Source: Bradyrhizobium nanningense | GTDB taxonomy: Bacteria; Pseudomonadota; Alphaproteobacteria; Rhizobiales; Xanthobacteraceae | Direction: 5' to 3' | Assembly: GCF_004114535.1 (NCBI RefSeq) | Contig: NZ_LBJC01000032.1 | Coordinates: 62,001-126,000 of the forward strand | DNA length: 64,000 nucleotides | Shown: positions 49,001-57,852 of the stretch, one piece after another | How the letters are laid out: each line of letters begins with the position of its first letter | Position numbering within the stretch: position 1 is the first letter of the stretch | Notes under the pieces: model-generated | What the model saw: only the letters and a program-made list of their open reading frames with translations | Told to the model about the DNA's origin: nothing | The model's database searches: none | Program-made: the position numbers and the translations under genes

Positions 49001-50026
49001 GTGACCACTACTCAACTCGTTCTCATTTCTCTCGGCGTCCTGATTGCCGTTCTGACCGTGGTCAGCGTGCTCGGTCTGCTGCCGTCGCTGCGTATCGTGC
49101 CAGACGATACGCATTTCGACTTCACCCAGTTCCGCCGCATCTCGTTCCCGATCTCGGCGACGCTCTCGATCGTTGCCATCGTGCTGTTCTTCACCCATGG
49201 CCTGAACTTCGGCATCGACTTCAAGGGCGGCACCTTGATGGAGGTGCGGGCCAAGTCTGGCTCCGCTGATCTTGCGCAGATGCGCACGACCCTTGGCGGC
49301 CTCGGCCTCGGCGAAGTCCAACTGCAGCAATTTGGCGGCCCCGCCGACGTGCTGCTTCGCGTTGCCGAGCAGCCGGGCGGCGACAAGGCGCAGCAGGCAG
49401 CCGTGGACAAGGTTCGCGGCGCCCTCGGCGAGTCCGTGGACTATCGCCGCGTCGAGGTGGTGGGCCCGCGTGTCTCCGGCGAGCTGCTGGGTTGGGGCAT
49501 GGCCGGCCTGATGCTCGCGATCGGCGCGATCCTGGTCTATCTCTGGTTCCGCTTCGAATGGCAGTTCGCGCTCGGCGCCATGATCGCCAACGTGCACGAC
49601 ATCGTGCTGACGATCGGCTTCATGTCGATCAGCCAGGTCGATTTCGACCTGACCAGCATCGCCGCGCTGCTCACCATTCTCGGCTATTCGCTCAACGACA
49701 CCGTCGTCATCTACGACCGTATCCGCGAAATGCTGCGGCGCTACAAGAAGATGCCGATGCCGCAGCTGCTCAATGAGTCCATCAACTCGACGCTGTCGCG
49801 CTCGATCATCACCCACGTCACCGTGACGCTGGCCCTGCTGGCGCTGCTCCTGTTCGGCGGCCACGCGATCCACAGCTTCACCGCGGTGATGATGTTCGGC
49901 GTCGTGCTGGTCGGCACCTACACCTCGATCTTCATCGCGGCTCCGATCCTGATCTATCTCGGCGTCGGCGAGCATCGCGAGGATGCGCCCGATACGGCAC
50001 CGCCGGCGAAGAAAAGCAAGGTATGA
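49001..50026 (+). CDS. secF: Protein translocase subunit SecF
   Basis: 341 residues, partner of SecD. Starts at GTG 49001. An N-terminal helix, a first periplasmic domain with FGIDFKGGTLMEVR, and five further helices with LTSIAALLTILGYSLNDTVVIYDRIRE are typical. An extra N-terminal membrane helix compared with E. coli SecF is apparent (about 2-24). Conserved with SecD. A hairpin follows the stop. Confidence 0.97.
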   Translation: MTTTQLVLISLGVLIAVLTVVSVLGLLPSLRIVPDDTHFDFTQFRRISFPISATLSIVAIVLFFTHGLNFGIDFKGGTLMEVRAKSGSADLAQMRTTLGGLGLGEVQLQQFGGPADVLLRVAEQPGGDKAQQAAVDKVRGALGESVDYRRVEVVGPRVSGELLGWGMAGLMLAIGAILVYLWFRFEWQFALGAMIANVHDIVLTIGFMSISQVDFDLTSIAALLTILGYSLNDTVVIYDRIREMLRRYKKMPMPQLLNESINSTLSRSIITHVTVTLALLALLLFGGHAIHSFTAVMMFGVVLVGTYTSIFIAAPILIYLGVGEHREDAPDTAPPAKKSKV

Positions 50027-50037
50027 TCCGAACCGCA

Positions 50038-50063
50038 TGCCCTCGCACGAGTTGGCGAGGGCA
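50038..50063. terminator. Hairpin downstream of secF
   Basis: Arms TGCCCTCGC (50038-50046) and GCGAGGGCA (50055-50063), loop 8. No T-run follows, so it may be a processing or stabilising hairpin rather than a full terminator. Confidence 0.45.
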
Positions 50064-50086
50064 GTAAGCTCATTCGGACCAAGCTG

Positions 50087-50470
50087 ATGGCCGGCGATCC
50101 CAACGCACCCCATTTCCCGCGCTCGGCGCCGATCGAGGCTTACGGCAAGGGCGGCTTTGCCTTCGCCGGCATGTCGCATCGGGGTTCGCTGCTCTGCCTG
50201 CCCGAGGCGATCTGGGCCTGGGACGTGACGGACCCCGCGAGGATCGACCGCTATTCGCTGGACCGGGTGTTCGCAGCCGCCAACGGCATCGACACGCTCC
50301 TGATCGGCACCGGAACCGGGCCCTGGCTGCCGCCGCCGGAGCTCCGCCAGGCGCTCAAAGCGGTGAGGGTGGTGCTGGACACGATGCAGACCGGCCCCGC
50401 CGTGCGCACCTACAACATCATGATCGGCGAACGGCGGCGGGTCGCGGCTGCGCTGATCGCGGTGCCATGA
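50087..50470 (+). CDS. Mth938/NDUFAF3-like domain protein
   Basis: 127 residues of the Mth938 (DUF498) family. The motif order GGFAFAGMSHRGSLLCLPEAIWAWD, LLIGTGTGPWLPPPELRQALK and NIMIGERRRVAAALIAV is typical. The human homologue NDUFAF3 is a complex I assembly factor. It lies after secDF and 8 bases before a phytoene/squalene synthase-family gene whose human relative NDUFAF6 serves in the same pathway. A role in complex I assembly or membrane complex biogenesis is inferred. No catalytic residues are known. Confidence 0.88.
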   Translation: MAGDPNAPHFPRSAPIEAYGKGGFAFAGMSHRGSLLCLPEAIWAWDVTDPARIDRYSLDRVFAAANGIDTLLIGTGTGPWLPPPELRQALKAVRVVLDTMQTGPAVRTYNIMIGERRRVAAALIAVP

Positions 50471-50477
50471 ACAGCAC

Positions 50478-51341
50478 ATGAGCAGCGCCGCGCCGTCGCC
50501 CGATTCCATCGCCTTCTGCGCCGATCTCGTGCGCAGCCATGACTTTCCGCGCTATGCCGCGACGCTGTTCGCGCCCGCCGCCGAGCGCCGGGCGCTGCTC
50601 GCGCTCTACGCCTTCAATGTCGAGATCGTCCGCGTCCGCGACCAGGTGAGCCAGCCTTTGCCCGGCGAGATCCGTTTTCAATGGTGGACCGATCTGTTTT
50701 CGGGTCTCGTCCACGGCAGTGCCGAGGGCAATCCGGTCGCAGCCGAGCTGCTGCGCGCGATCCGTGATTTCGACCTGCCCGTCGAGCCGCTGTCGCTGCT
50801 CGTCGACGAGCACCAGTTCGACCTCTACAACGACCCGATGCCGACGCTGGCGGCGCTGGAGGGCTATCTGGCCGCGACGTGTTCGGCGTTGTTTGGTCTG
50901 GCGGCCCAGATTCTGGCGCCGCCGTCGGATGCGGTCGAACATCTCGCCCGTCATGCGGGGCTGGCGCAGGGAATCGTGCAGGTCATCATGAACCTGCCGC
51001 GCGATGCGTCGCACCGGCAGCTGTTCCTGCCGCAGCAGGTGCTGGCGAGCCATGGCTGCCAGATGGAAGACGTGTTTGCCGGCAAGCAGACGCCGGCCTT
51101 GCGGGCCGTGCTGGACCAGCTCGCGGGCGAGGCGCAGCAGCATTTGACCAGGGCTTTGTCGCTGCTGGCGGACGTGCCGGCCGCGGTGCGTCCGGCGTTT
51201 CTGTCCCTGAACCTGGTCAGGGCCGATCTCAAGCGCCTGGCGCAGCCCGGCCGCAATCCGTTCGCGCTGCAGCCGACGTCGCGGCTGCGCACGCTCTGGA
51301 CGCTGTGGCGGGCTTCACGTTCCCGGGAATTTACCAAATAG
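50478..51341 (+). CDS. Squalene/phytoene synthase-family protein (NDUFAF6-like)
   Basis: 287 residues. All-alpha isoprenoid synthase fold. The first half keeps LLALYAFNVEIVRVRDQVSQP and the WW-type RFQWWTDLFSG-like segment. The DxxxD metal motifs of true synthases are weak or partly changed, so a non-catalytic role like human NDUFAF6 is possible. Start ATG 50478 lies 8 bases after the Mth938-family gene. The pairing suggests complex I assembly. An alternative is a hopanoid or carotenoid enzyme, but no such pathway genes are near. Confidence 0.82.
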   Translation: MSSAAPSPDSIAFCADLVRSHDFPRYAATLFAPAAERRALLALYAFNVEIVRVRDQVSQPLPGEIRFQWWTDLFSGLVHGSAEGNPVAAELLRAIRDFDLPVEPLSLLVDEHQFDLYNDPMPTLAALEGYLAATCSALFGLAAQILAPPSDAVEHLARHAGLAQGIVQVIMNLPRDASHRQLFLPQQVLASHGCQMEDVFAGKQTPALRAVLDQLAGEAQQHLTRALSLLADVPAAVRPAFLSLNLVRADLKRLAQPGRNPFALQPTSRLRTLWTLWRASRSREFTK

Positions 51342-51386
51342 CGGCTGGCTTGTCGCCTCGAACCGCCGGATGCTCTATGCTGTCCC

Positions 51387-52631
51387 ATGGCTGAGTTGTC
51401 CCAAACCACATCGCCCGATCTCAGCGGCTTTCCGGTCGCACCTGGTGACATTCATGCTGCCGCCGACACCATTCGCGGCGCCGTCGTCGAGACCCCCTGC
51501 AGCTACAGCCGCACGCTGAGCAGCATCTGCGGCTGCGAGATCTGGCTCAAATTCGAGAACCTTCAGTTCACCTCCTCCTTCAAGGAGCGCGGCGCGCTCA
51601 ACCGCCTCACCGCGCTGACACCGGAGGAGCGTGCGCGCGGCGTCATCGCCATGTCCGCCGGAAACCACGCGCAGGGCGTCGCCTACCACGCCAAGCGGCT
51701 CGGCATTCCCGCCACCATCGTCATGCCGGTTGGCACGCCCATGGTGAAGGTCGAAAACACCAGGCATCACGGTGCGGAAGTGGTCGTCACCGGCGCGACG
51801 CTGGAGGAGGCGGCCGCGTTCGCGCGTAGCCACGGCGAAGCCAAGGGCATGATCTTCGTCCACCCTTACGACGATCCGCTCGTGATTGCGGGGCAGGGCA
51901 CCGTCGGCCTGGAGATGATGAGAGCGGTGCCGGAGCTCGATACGCTGGTCGTGCCGATCGGTGGCGGTGGCCTGATCAGCGGCATCGCCATCGCCGCGAA
52001 ATCGATCAAGCCGTCACTGCGAATCCTCGGCGTCGAGGCCTGGCTCTATCCCTCGATGTACAACGCCATCCATGACGGCAACCTGCCGGCGCGCGGCGAT
52101 ACGCTCGCCGAAGGCATCGCGGTGAAATCGCCCGGCAAGATCACCACCGAGATCGTGCGCCGCCTCGTCGACGACATTGCGCTGGTGAACGAAGCCGAGC
52201 TCGAGCGCGCGGTCGCGACCCTGATCTCGATCGAGAAGACGGTGGTCGAGGGCGCCGGCGCCGCCGGCCTTGCCGCGCTGATGTCCGATCCGACCCGCTT
52301 TGCCGGCCAGAAGGTCGGTCTCGTCCTGAGCGGCGGCAACATCGACACGCGGCTGATCGCATCCGTCCTCACGCGCGAGCTCGCGCGCGAAGGGCGGCTG
52401 ACCCAGCTCTCGCTCGATATCCCTGACAGACCCGGGCAGTTGGCGGCGGTGGCCGCACTGCTCGCCGAAGCCGGCGCCAACATCATCGAAGTTTCGCACC
52501 AGCGGACCTTTTCCGACCTGCCGGCCAAGGCGACGCTGCTGCAGCTCGTCATCGAGACCCGCGATGCCGCGCATCTCGACGAGGTGATGGCCAGGCTCAG
52601 CGCATCCGGATTGAGCGCGCGCTGCACGTGA
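51387..52631 (+). CDS. ilvA: Threonine ammonia-lyase (threonine dehydratase)
   Basis: Fold-type II PLP enzyme converting threonine to 2-oxobutanoate, the first step to isoleucine. 414 residues. PLP lysine in TSSFKERGALN, Ser/Gly loop SAGNHAQGVAY and glycine-rich IGGGGLISG. A C-terminal ACT-like region (about 330-414, LSLDIPDRPGQLAAVAALLAEAGANIIEVSH) is the short single-domain form. This form may be catabolic (TdcB-like with ACT) or biosynthetic; ilvD in the window favours biosynthesis but does not prove it. Confidence 0.92.
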   Translation: MAELSQTTSPDLSGFPVAPGDIHAAADTIRGAVVETPCSYSRTLSSICGCEIWLKFENLQFTSSFKERGALNRLTALTPEERARGVIAMSAGNHAQGVAYHAKRLGIPATIVMPVGTPMVKVENTRHHGAEVVVTGATLEEAAAFARSHGEAKGMIFVHPYDDPLVIAGQGTVGLEMMRAVPELDTLVVPIGGGGLISGIAIAAKSIKPSLRILGVEAWLYPSMYNAIHDGNLPARGDTLAEGIAVKSPGKITTEIVRRLVDDIALVNEAELERAVATLISIEKTVVEGAGAAGLAALMSDPTRFAGQKVGLVLSGGNIDTRLIASVLTRELAREGRLTQLSLDIPDRPGQLAAVAALLAEAGANIIEVSHQRTFSDLPAKATLLQLVIETRDAAHLDEVMARLSASGLSARCT

Positions 52632-52653
52632 GTGGCCCGCTGAAACGCCAGCG

Positions 52654-54225
52654 CTATTCCGGAAGGCCTGCAACGCGCAGGGCATCGCCAAGCGAGGAGG
52701 CGAGCGCCGGCGCGCAATTGACGCCCTGAAATTGGCGGCCATAGCGAAACGTCGGGTGTAGCTCCAGCACCCGCGCGGCTGCCGCCTTCGCCTCCTGCAG
52801 TCGTCCAAGCTTTGCCAGCGCCGCAGCCAATTGCACATAGGTGATGCTGTGGCGAGGATTGGCCTGAACCGAGCGGTAAGCGGCGCGGCACGCCTCCTCA
52901 TATCGGCCGCGATGGAAGTGCCCGAGAGCCTGGGCGTCGAATGCGGCGAAAGCCCAGGGATCGAACGGGCTGAGCCGCAGGCCTTGTTCGCTCCATTCGA
53001 TGGCGCGGTCGGAATCTCCGCCCCAGCCAAGCACGACGCTGCCGAGGATGTAGGTCAGCGCCGATGATGGGCTGATGGCGAGCGCAGCCTCGAACGCGGT
53101 GAATGCTGCGGAGCGATCGTGCCCGTCCATGCCGATCGAAAAACCCGCCAGCGTGAGGGCAAGCGCATCATCCTGGCCATGAGCGATCGCCGAGCGCGCG
53201 TGGCGGATCGAGGCCTCGCGATTGGCCTCATGCAAACCGGCTCGAAGAAACAAGCAATGATGGCACATCGCCGCATTGCCGTGCGCGAGCGCGTACGCAG
53301 GTTCGAGCGCGATCGCACGTTCGAGCAGCACGAGCGCCTGGGTGACTTGAGCCGGCATGCCGGAATCGACGTCCGGCTGAGCGCGCAGGACGAGATCATA
53401 GGCGTCCATGCTGTCCGGCCTCTTGCGCTTGACCCTGTTGATCTCGGCGCGCCGCAGGCTGGGCGCGATGGCGCCGACGGTCGACAATGCGATGTCATCC
53501 TGGAGGGCGAAGACGTCCTCGGACCGGCGGTCAAATCGCTCGGCCCATACGTGCACTCCAGTCGACGCGTCGATCAACTGGCCGGTGATGCGGACCATTG
53601 TGCCTGTCTTGCGGACGCTGCCTTCCAGCACGTAGCGTACGCCAAGCTCGCGGCCGACCTGCTTCACGTCCACCGCGCGGCCTTTGTAGGCGAAGGTGGA
53701 ATTCCGCGCGATCACGAACAGCCAATTGATGCGTGAGAGTCCGGTGATGATGTCATCGACCATGCCGTCGGCAAAATAGTCCTGGTCCACATCGCCGCTC
53801 AGGTTCGTGAAGGGCAGCACTGCGATCGACGGCCTGTCGGGCAAAGTCAGCAACGGCGCTTGCAGTGTTGCAGTTGCGCGATCCGGATCGGACGTCGTCA
53901 CGGTGGGGCCGACATAGCGATAGCCGCGGCGCGGCAGCGTTTCGATCCAATGCGCCTCGCCGGAGATGTCGGCCAGCATGCGCCGCACCGCCGCGATCTG
54001 GACGGTGAGATTGCTGTCCTCGATGGCCTGGGCGGGCCAGGCCGCCTCGATCAAGGCATCTTTCGAAACCGGCACACCAGCTTGCCGGACGAGGAGGGCC
54101 AGAAGCAGCACGGCGCGCTGGCCGAGCCCGGTCGGCTCAGCACCGTGGAACAGGATCCCCGCCTCGCCATCGAGCCGAAAGGGACCAAATTCAAGGATCG
54201 CGGCCATTGCCGAAGAAGGGCACAT
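52654..54225 (-). CDS. Winged-helix (OmpR/CadC-type) regulator with TPR domain
   Basis: About 523 residues. An N-terminal DNA-binding winged helix (about 8-100, FGPFRLDGEAGILFHG...TLPRRGYRYVGP) is followed by a FlgO-like/TolB-N-like domain (about 125-260, IAVLPFTNLSGDVDQDYFADGMVDDI) and TPR repeats to the end. No receiver, no clear membrane helix. This family is often labelled adenylate cyclase-like by annotation error; no cyclase domain is present. It is divergent from a cupin gene. Start is uncertain: ATG 54225 or 54207, neither with a clear RBS. Confidence 0.87.
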   Translation of the reverse strand: MCPSSAMAAILEFGPFRLDGEAGILFHGAEPTGLGQRAVLLLALLVRQAGVPVSKDALIEAAWPAQAIEDSNLTVQIAAVRRMLADISGEAHWIETLPRRGYRYVGPTVTTSDPDRATATLQAPLLTLPDRPSIAVLPFTNLSGDVDQDYFADGMVDDIITGLSRINWLFVIARNSTFAYKGRAVDVKQVGRELGVRYVLEGSVRKTGTMVRITGQLIDASTGVHVWAERFDRRSEDVFALQDDIALSTVGAIAPSLRRAEINRVKRKRPDSMDAYDLVLRAQPDVDSGMPAQVTQALVLLERAIALEPAYALAHGNAAMCHHCLFLRAGLHEANREASIRHARSAIAHGQDDALALTLAGFSIGMDGHDRSAAFTAFEAALAISPSSALTYILGSVVLGWGGDSDRAIEWSEQGLRLSPFDPWAFAAFDAQALGHFHRGRYEEACRAAYRSVQANPRHSITYVQLAAALAKLGRLQEAKAAAARVLELHPTFRYGRQFQGVNCAPALASSLGDALRVAGLPE

Positions 54226-54334
54226 TTCGCAGGTTTTTTGCAATGTTTTCCGAGCCGTTTCACGACTTTCCAGCTGGACTGGACCACCATCGCGAGAGCG
54301 GTGAGGAGCGCTGCAACAAGCGATGGAGGGATAC

Positions 54335-54796
54335 ATGACCGCGAAACACGTCATCCGCAGGCCCGGCGAGACCAAGGGGGTCATGCTGCGCGGCGAGCCA
54401 ATGGCCTTCCTGGTGACCGGCGGGGACACCAGGCATACCAGCATGTTCGACTGGACGATTCCGGCAGGATTCGCCACCGGCCGGCACGTTCATCGTGCGC
54501 AGGAAGAGACCTTCTACATGTTAGAGGGCGAATGTGAATGGCACGTCGGGGAGGAGGTTGTCCGAGCAACTCCAGGGACCTTCCTCTTCATTCCTCCGGG
54601 CGTAGCTCACAACATCACCAACGTGAGCGAGAAGCCCGCGCGCGTGCTTATGACCGTATCGCCGCCGGGACACGAGCATTACTTCGAGGAACTGGCCAAA
54701 CTGACGGCAAGCGGACCGCCGGATGCGAAGGCCATCAGCGAGCTACGCGCCCGCTTTGATACCGACCAACTCTCGGCATTGACGACAACGGCTTGA
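54335..54796 (+). CDS. Cupin-domain protein
   Basis: 153 residues, a single cupin barrel. The metal-binding first motif (GRHVHRAQEETFYMLEGE) and second motif (PGTFLFIPPGVAHNITN) are intact, so it may bind Fe, Mn or Ni. ATG 54335 has GGAGGG 5 bases upstream, and is preferred over ATG 54323. Divergent from the winged-helix/TPR regulator, which may control it. The substrate is unknown; small cupins of this kind are often quercetin-dioxygenase-like. Confidence 0.9.
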   Translation: MTAKHVIRRPGETKGVMLRGEPMAFLVTGGDTRHTSMFDWTIPAGFATGRHVHRAQEETFYMLEGECEWHVGEEVVRATPGTFLFIPPGVAHNITNVSEKPARVLMTVSPPGHEHYFEELAKLTASGPPDAKAISELRARFDTDQLSALTTTA

Positions 54797-54856
54797 GGCA
54801 GACGGCGCGATGGCGGACCGACTTCACGGTCGGTCCGGCGCGCCGGCTTGCGTTGG

Positions 54857-56035
54857 CTACCGCGGTGCCAAGCCCGCCAGATGCGCGATCAGCCGGTCGA
54901 TCTCGGCTTCCGTATTGTAATAATGCGGTGATGCCCGCACGATATGCGGCAATGCGCGAAGCTCGGCATCGATGCGCGTGCTCGACGGATCTGAATCTCC
55001 GATCGCGATGCCGGCTGAAGCGGCGCTGGCGACAATCGCGTCCGCCTCGTGCCCGTCCATCGTGAAGCTGACAATGGCGCCCGGCGCGCGTCCGAGGTCG
55101 CGAATGGTGATGCCGGGAAGGGTCGCAAGGCCGCTGCGAAGGCGGCCGGCGAGCATGCGGCAGCGTTGTTCGATCGGGGCAATGCCGATCTCGAGCGCGT
55201 AGTCGACAGCCGCGCCCAACCCCAGCCGGGCCGCGTAATTGTTCTCCCAGGTCTCGAAGCGGCGGGCATCGTCCCGAAGTTGATAGGCGTCTCGCGAGAC
55301 CCAGGGGGCGGCAAAATGGTCGATCATCGGCGGCTCGAGTTTCTGCAGCAGCGCCCGGCGGACGTAGAGAAAGCCGGTGCCGCGCGGGCCGCGCAGGAAT
55401 TTGCGACCCGTGGCCGAGAGCATGTCGCAGCCGATGGCCTTGACGTCGACGTCCATCTGGCCGACCGCCTGGCAGGCGTCGAGCAGATAGGCAATGCCGT
55501 GCGCCCGCGCGATCTTGCCGATCGCCGCTGCCGGATTGACCAGCCCGCCATTGGTTGGAACCCAGGTGATCGCAATCAGTTTCACCCGCTCATCGATCAT
55601 CCGTTCGATCGCGTCGACGTCGAGCTCGCCGCTGGCATCGCTCGGCACCACGTCGATGATCGCGCCGGTTCGTTTGGCGACCTGAAGGAAGGCGACATAA
55701 TTGGCGGCGTATTCCGCCTCGGCGGTCAGGATCCGGTCGCCCTTGCGGAACGGCAGCGAATAGAAAGCCATCTGCCAGGCAACCGTCGCGTTCTCCACCA
55801 GCGCGATCTCGTCGGGCGCGGCATTCAGCAGACGCGCCACCGAGTCATAGACCGCGTCGAGCCGGTCGGCTTCGAGATCGGCGGCCGCATAGCCGCCGAT
55901 CTCGCATTCCAGATCGATGTGCCCCTTCATCGCCGCGACAACCGGCGCCGGCATCAGGGCAGAGCCTGCGTTGTGGAGATATGCGAGCCGGGCGGCAGCT
56001 GGCGTGTCGGCGCGTATTCGGTCGAGGTCGATCAC
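54857..56035 (-). CDS. Class V aminotransferase / cysteine desulfurase-like PLP enzyme
   Basis: About 392 residues. Starts at GTG 56035 with GGAGGG upstream (an apparent upstream frame extension has no RBS). Fold-type I PLP enzyme: Asp in YLLDACQAVGQMDVDV, and the PLP lysine in SATGRKFLRGPRGTGFLYV. Class V motifs also include NAGSALMPAPVVAAM and THVPTNGGLVNP-like (ITWVPTNGGLVNPAA). The substrate cannot be told: isopenicillin-N-epimerase-like, kynureninase-like or SufS-like members share these motifs. No Fe-S genes are adjacent. Confidence 0.9.
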   Translation of the reverse strand: MIDLDRIRADTPAAARLAYLHNAGSALMPAPVVAAMKGHIDLECEIGGYAAADLEADRLDAVYDSVARLLNAAPDEIALVENATVAWQMAFYSLPFRKGDRILTAEAEYAANYVAFLQVAKRTGAIIDVVPSDASGELDVDAIERMIDERVKLIAITWVPTNGGLVNPAAAIGKIARAHGIAYLLDACQAVGQMDVDVKAIGCDMLSATGRKFLRGPRGTGFLYVRRALLQKLEPPMIDHFAAPWVSRDAYQLRDDARRFETWENNYAARLGLGAAVDYALEIGIAPIEQRCRMLAGRLRSGLATLPGITIRDLGRAPGAIVSFTMDGHEADAIVASAASAGIAIGDSDPSSTRIDAELRALPHIVRASPHYYNTEAEIDRLIAHLAGLAPR

Positions 56036-56112
56036 TGACGCCCTCCGCTTCTTGCGATCTGGTCCATGAATTAGGCGCATTGCCGAGCGCGAGCAAGATC
56101 GCCTGCTTGGCC

Positions 56113-56688
56113 TCAGATACAGAGGCTGAGCAGCTTGATGTGACAGCTGCTTGACTTTGGCTTGCTCGCGGGCGCGGCCTCGCGTTTCACGGCGACGACG
56201 GGCTCCTTGTCTTTCTTCTTGCCCTTGCCCTTCGGCTCGTAATCGCCCGCGATCACCATGGCCCAATAGGTGCGCTTGCCGCTGGCATTCTTGGCGCTGG
56301 CGATGCCGACGCGGGAGGCGTTGTGCAGCAACAGGTTCTTGCGGTGCCCGGACGAGTCGATCCACTGTCCGAGCGTCTTCTCGAAATTGTCGTAGCCGTA
56401 GGCGATGTTCTCGGCGGCGCGGCCCGCGCCGGCCGGCGCGACGCGGCGGTTGAAGGGGCCGAGTGCATCGTGGCTGAGGTCGTCCTTGGCGGCCATCGCG
56501 CGGGCCTGGTCCATGGCGATGCGGTCGAGAGTGGCATCGCGGACGACGCGGACTTCACCGTGCTTGAGGCGGAAGCTGGAGATCAGCTCGGCCGGCGAGT
56601 CCGCCATCGCAGGCGCAGCCATGAGCAGCAGGAAGCCCGCGACCAGGCCGCCCACGACACGACACATCATCATCCCCCGAATGCCCAT
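56113..56688 (-). CDS. Secreted CAP (SCP/PR-1)-domain protein
   Basis: 191 residues. Signal peptide about 8-29 (VVGGLVAGFLLLMAAPAMA). The CAP domain (about 32-150) shows HGEVRVVRDATLDRIAMDQA, DDLSHDAL and ENIAYGYDNFEKTLGQWIDSSGHRKNLL, the conserved CAP histidine/glutamate cavity motifs. A Lys/Gly-rich segment and a short Cys-containing tail (CHIKLLSLC) end the protein. A SD (GGCGGGA) precedes ATG 56688. The role of bacterial CAP proteins is mostly unknown; lipid binding or peptidase activity has been proposed. Confidence 0.9.
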   Translation of the reverse strand: MGIRGMMMCRVVGGLVAGFLLLMAAPAMADSPAELISSFRLKHGEVRVVRDATLDRIAMDQARAMAAKDDLSHDALGPFNRRVAPAGAGRAAENIAYGYDNFEKTLGQWIDSSGHRKNLLLHNASRVGIASAKNASGKRTYWAMVIAGDYEPKGKGKKKDKEPVVAVKREAAPASKPKSSSCHIKLLSLCI

Positions 56689-56750
56689 GATCCCGCCACG
56701 CCCGAATGATCCGATCGCTTCTCTGTCGCCAATGTGGACGCTTCAAGGCG

Positions 56751-57845
56751 CTAGCTTGCCGGCAGGTCCGCCTCGAAGTTGAAGCGGTCGCGCAGGTTTT
56801 TCCGCTGTTCCAGGATGTCCTTGAGGAAGGCGCGGTCCTGGTCGTTCTTCATCATCGGCTCGATCAAGTCGAGTTGGTTCATGGCAACCAGTTGCAGGAT
56901 CTCAGTCCGCGGCTTGCCGCTGGTGTCGCGCGGCAGCGCGTGCACGACCTGGATGTGTTCCGGCGGCTTCGGGCCCTTGGCGGCGGCGAGCTCGTTCCGC
57001 AGCTCGCCCTCGAGTGCGGTCTGATCGGCTTCGACGAAGGCGTAGAGCCCGACGCCGGAGCGGCGGTCGGCAAAGGCGACGATGGCGGTGTCGCGCACGG
57101 CCGGATTCTTGCGGATCAACGCGGTCAGCACCGGGGCATCATTGACCAGCCGGCGGCCGCCGCCTTCGCGATCGGTGAAGTTGAACAGGCCGCGCGTGAT
57201 CGCTCGATAGACCTTCTTGCCGGTGGCGAGCCAGAGGCTCGCCGCGAACGACTTCTTGGCGAGGATCTTTCGCTCGCGGGGCGTCAGCGCTTCCGGAGCA
57301 TAGGAGCGCTTGTGCTTGAGCAGGTGCCGAAGATCTTCGTACGCGAGGATGCGATAGAGCCGGCCGCGGCGGTCGAAGCAGGCCGCGAGCTGGAAGTCGG
57401 TCACATAGGCGCGGCCGTCGCGGCCGACCAGCCAGTTCTGCTCCTTGGCGAGATCGTTGTGGCAGATGCCGGCGCGGCGCAGCCGGCGTAGCATCGCTTT
57501 GGCCGAACGGAAATAAGCGAGGTCGTCATGGGGCTTTGCCAGATGCAGCGCCGCGCCGTCGACGAATCCGCGCACCAGCGCGCGCTGTCCGGCCCAGAGC
57601 AGCTCGGGGCCGACATCGAGGCCTTTGGCGCGCGCCAGAGCGTGCTTCTCGCGGGCGAACAGATGCCGCGCCAGCAGGAACGACCACCACGGCACTTCGT
57701 CGAGCCGGCGCAGCACGGCGTCGACCTCGCCGGTCCCGCTCCGAAAGCGGCCGCGCTCGACGGTCGAGAACACATCGCGCTTGAGCAGCACGCCCTCGGT
57801 CCAGCGCGCCGACAGCTCTGCCGCGTCGTCTTTCGGGAGGCTCAT
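56751..57845 (-). CDS. Protein-kinase-like domain fused to an AMP-binding C-terminal domain
   Basis: About 364 residues. The N-terminal half (about 20-200) has kinase-fold motifs: HNDLAKEQNWLV (catalytic loop H-x-D-x5-N) and VTDFQLA (DFG-like). It resembles small RIO/Kdo-type or Ser/Thr kinases. The C-terminal part (about 250-350) reads FADRRSGVGLYAFVEAD and ALPRDTSGKPRTEILQL, as in the C-terminal lid of acyl-CoA synthetases, with the SGK lysine. The adenylating N-domain is absent. Start ATG 57845 is chosen; an upstream start at 57869 would overlap trmFO. The function is unknown. Confidence 0.75.
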   Translation of the reverse strand: MSLPKDDAAELSARWTEGVLLKRDVFSTVERGRFRSGTGEVDAVLRRLDEVPWWSFLLARHLFAREKHALARAKGLDVGPELLWAGQRALVRGFVDGAALHLAKPHDDLAYFRSAKAMLRRLRRAGICHNDLAKEQNWLVGRDGRAYVTDFQLAACFDRRGRLYRILAYEDLRHLLKHKRSYAPEALTPRERKILAKKSFAASLWLATGKKVYRAITRGLFNFTDREGGGRRLVNDAPVLTALIRKNPAVRDTAIVAFADRRSGVGLYAFVEADQTALEGELRNELAAAKGPKPPEHIQVVHALPRDTSGKPRTEILQLVAMNQLDLIEPMMKNDQDRAFLKDILEQRKNLRDRFNFEADLPAS

Positions 57846-57852
57846 CGAAAGC

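Noticed and set aside
48917..50509. A 530-codon minus-strand frame across secF and the Mth938-family gene
   Set aside because: Long only because of high GC; composition is abnormal and the plus-strand genes are certain.
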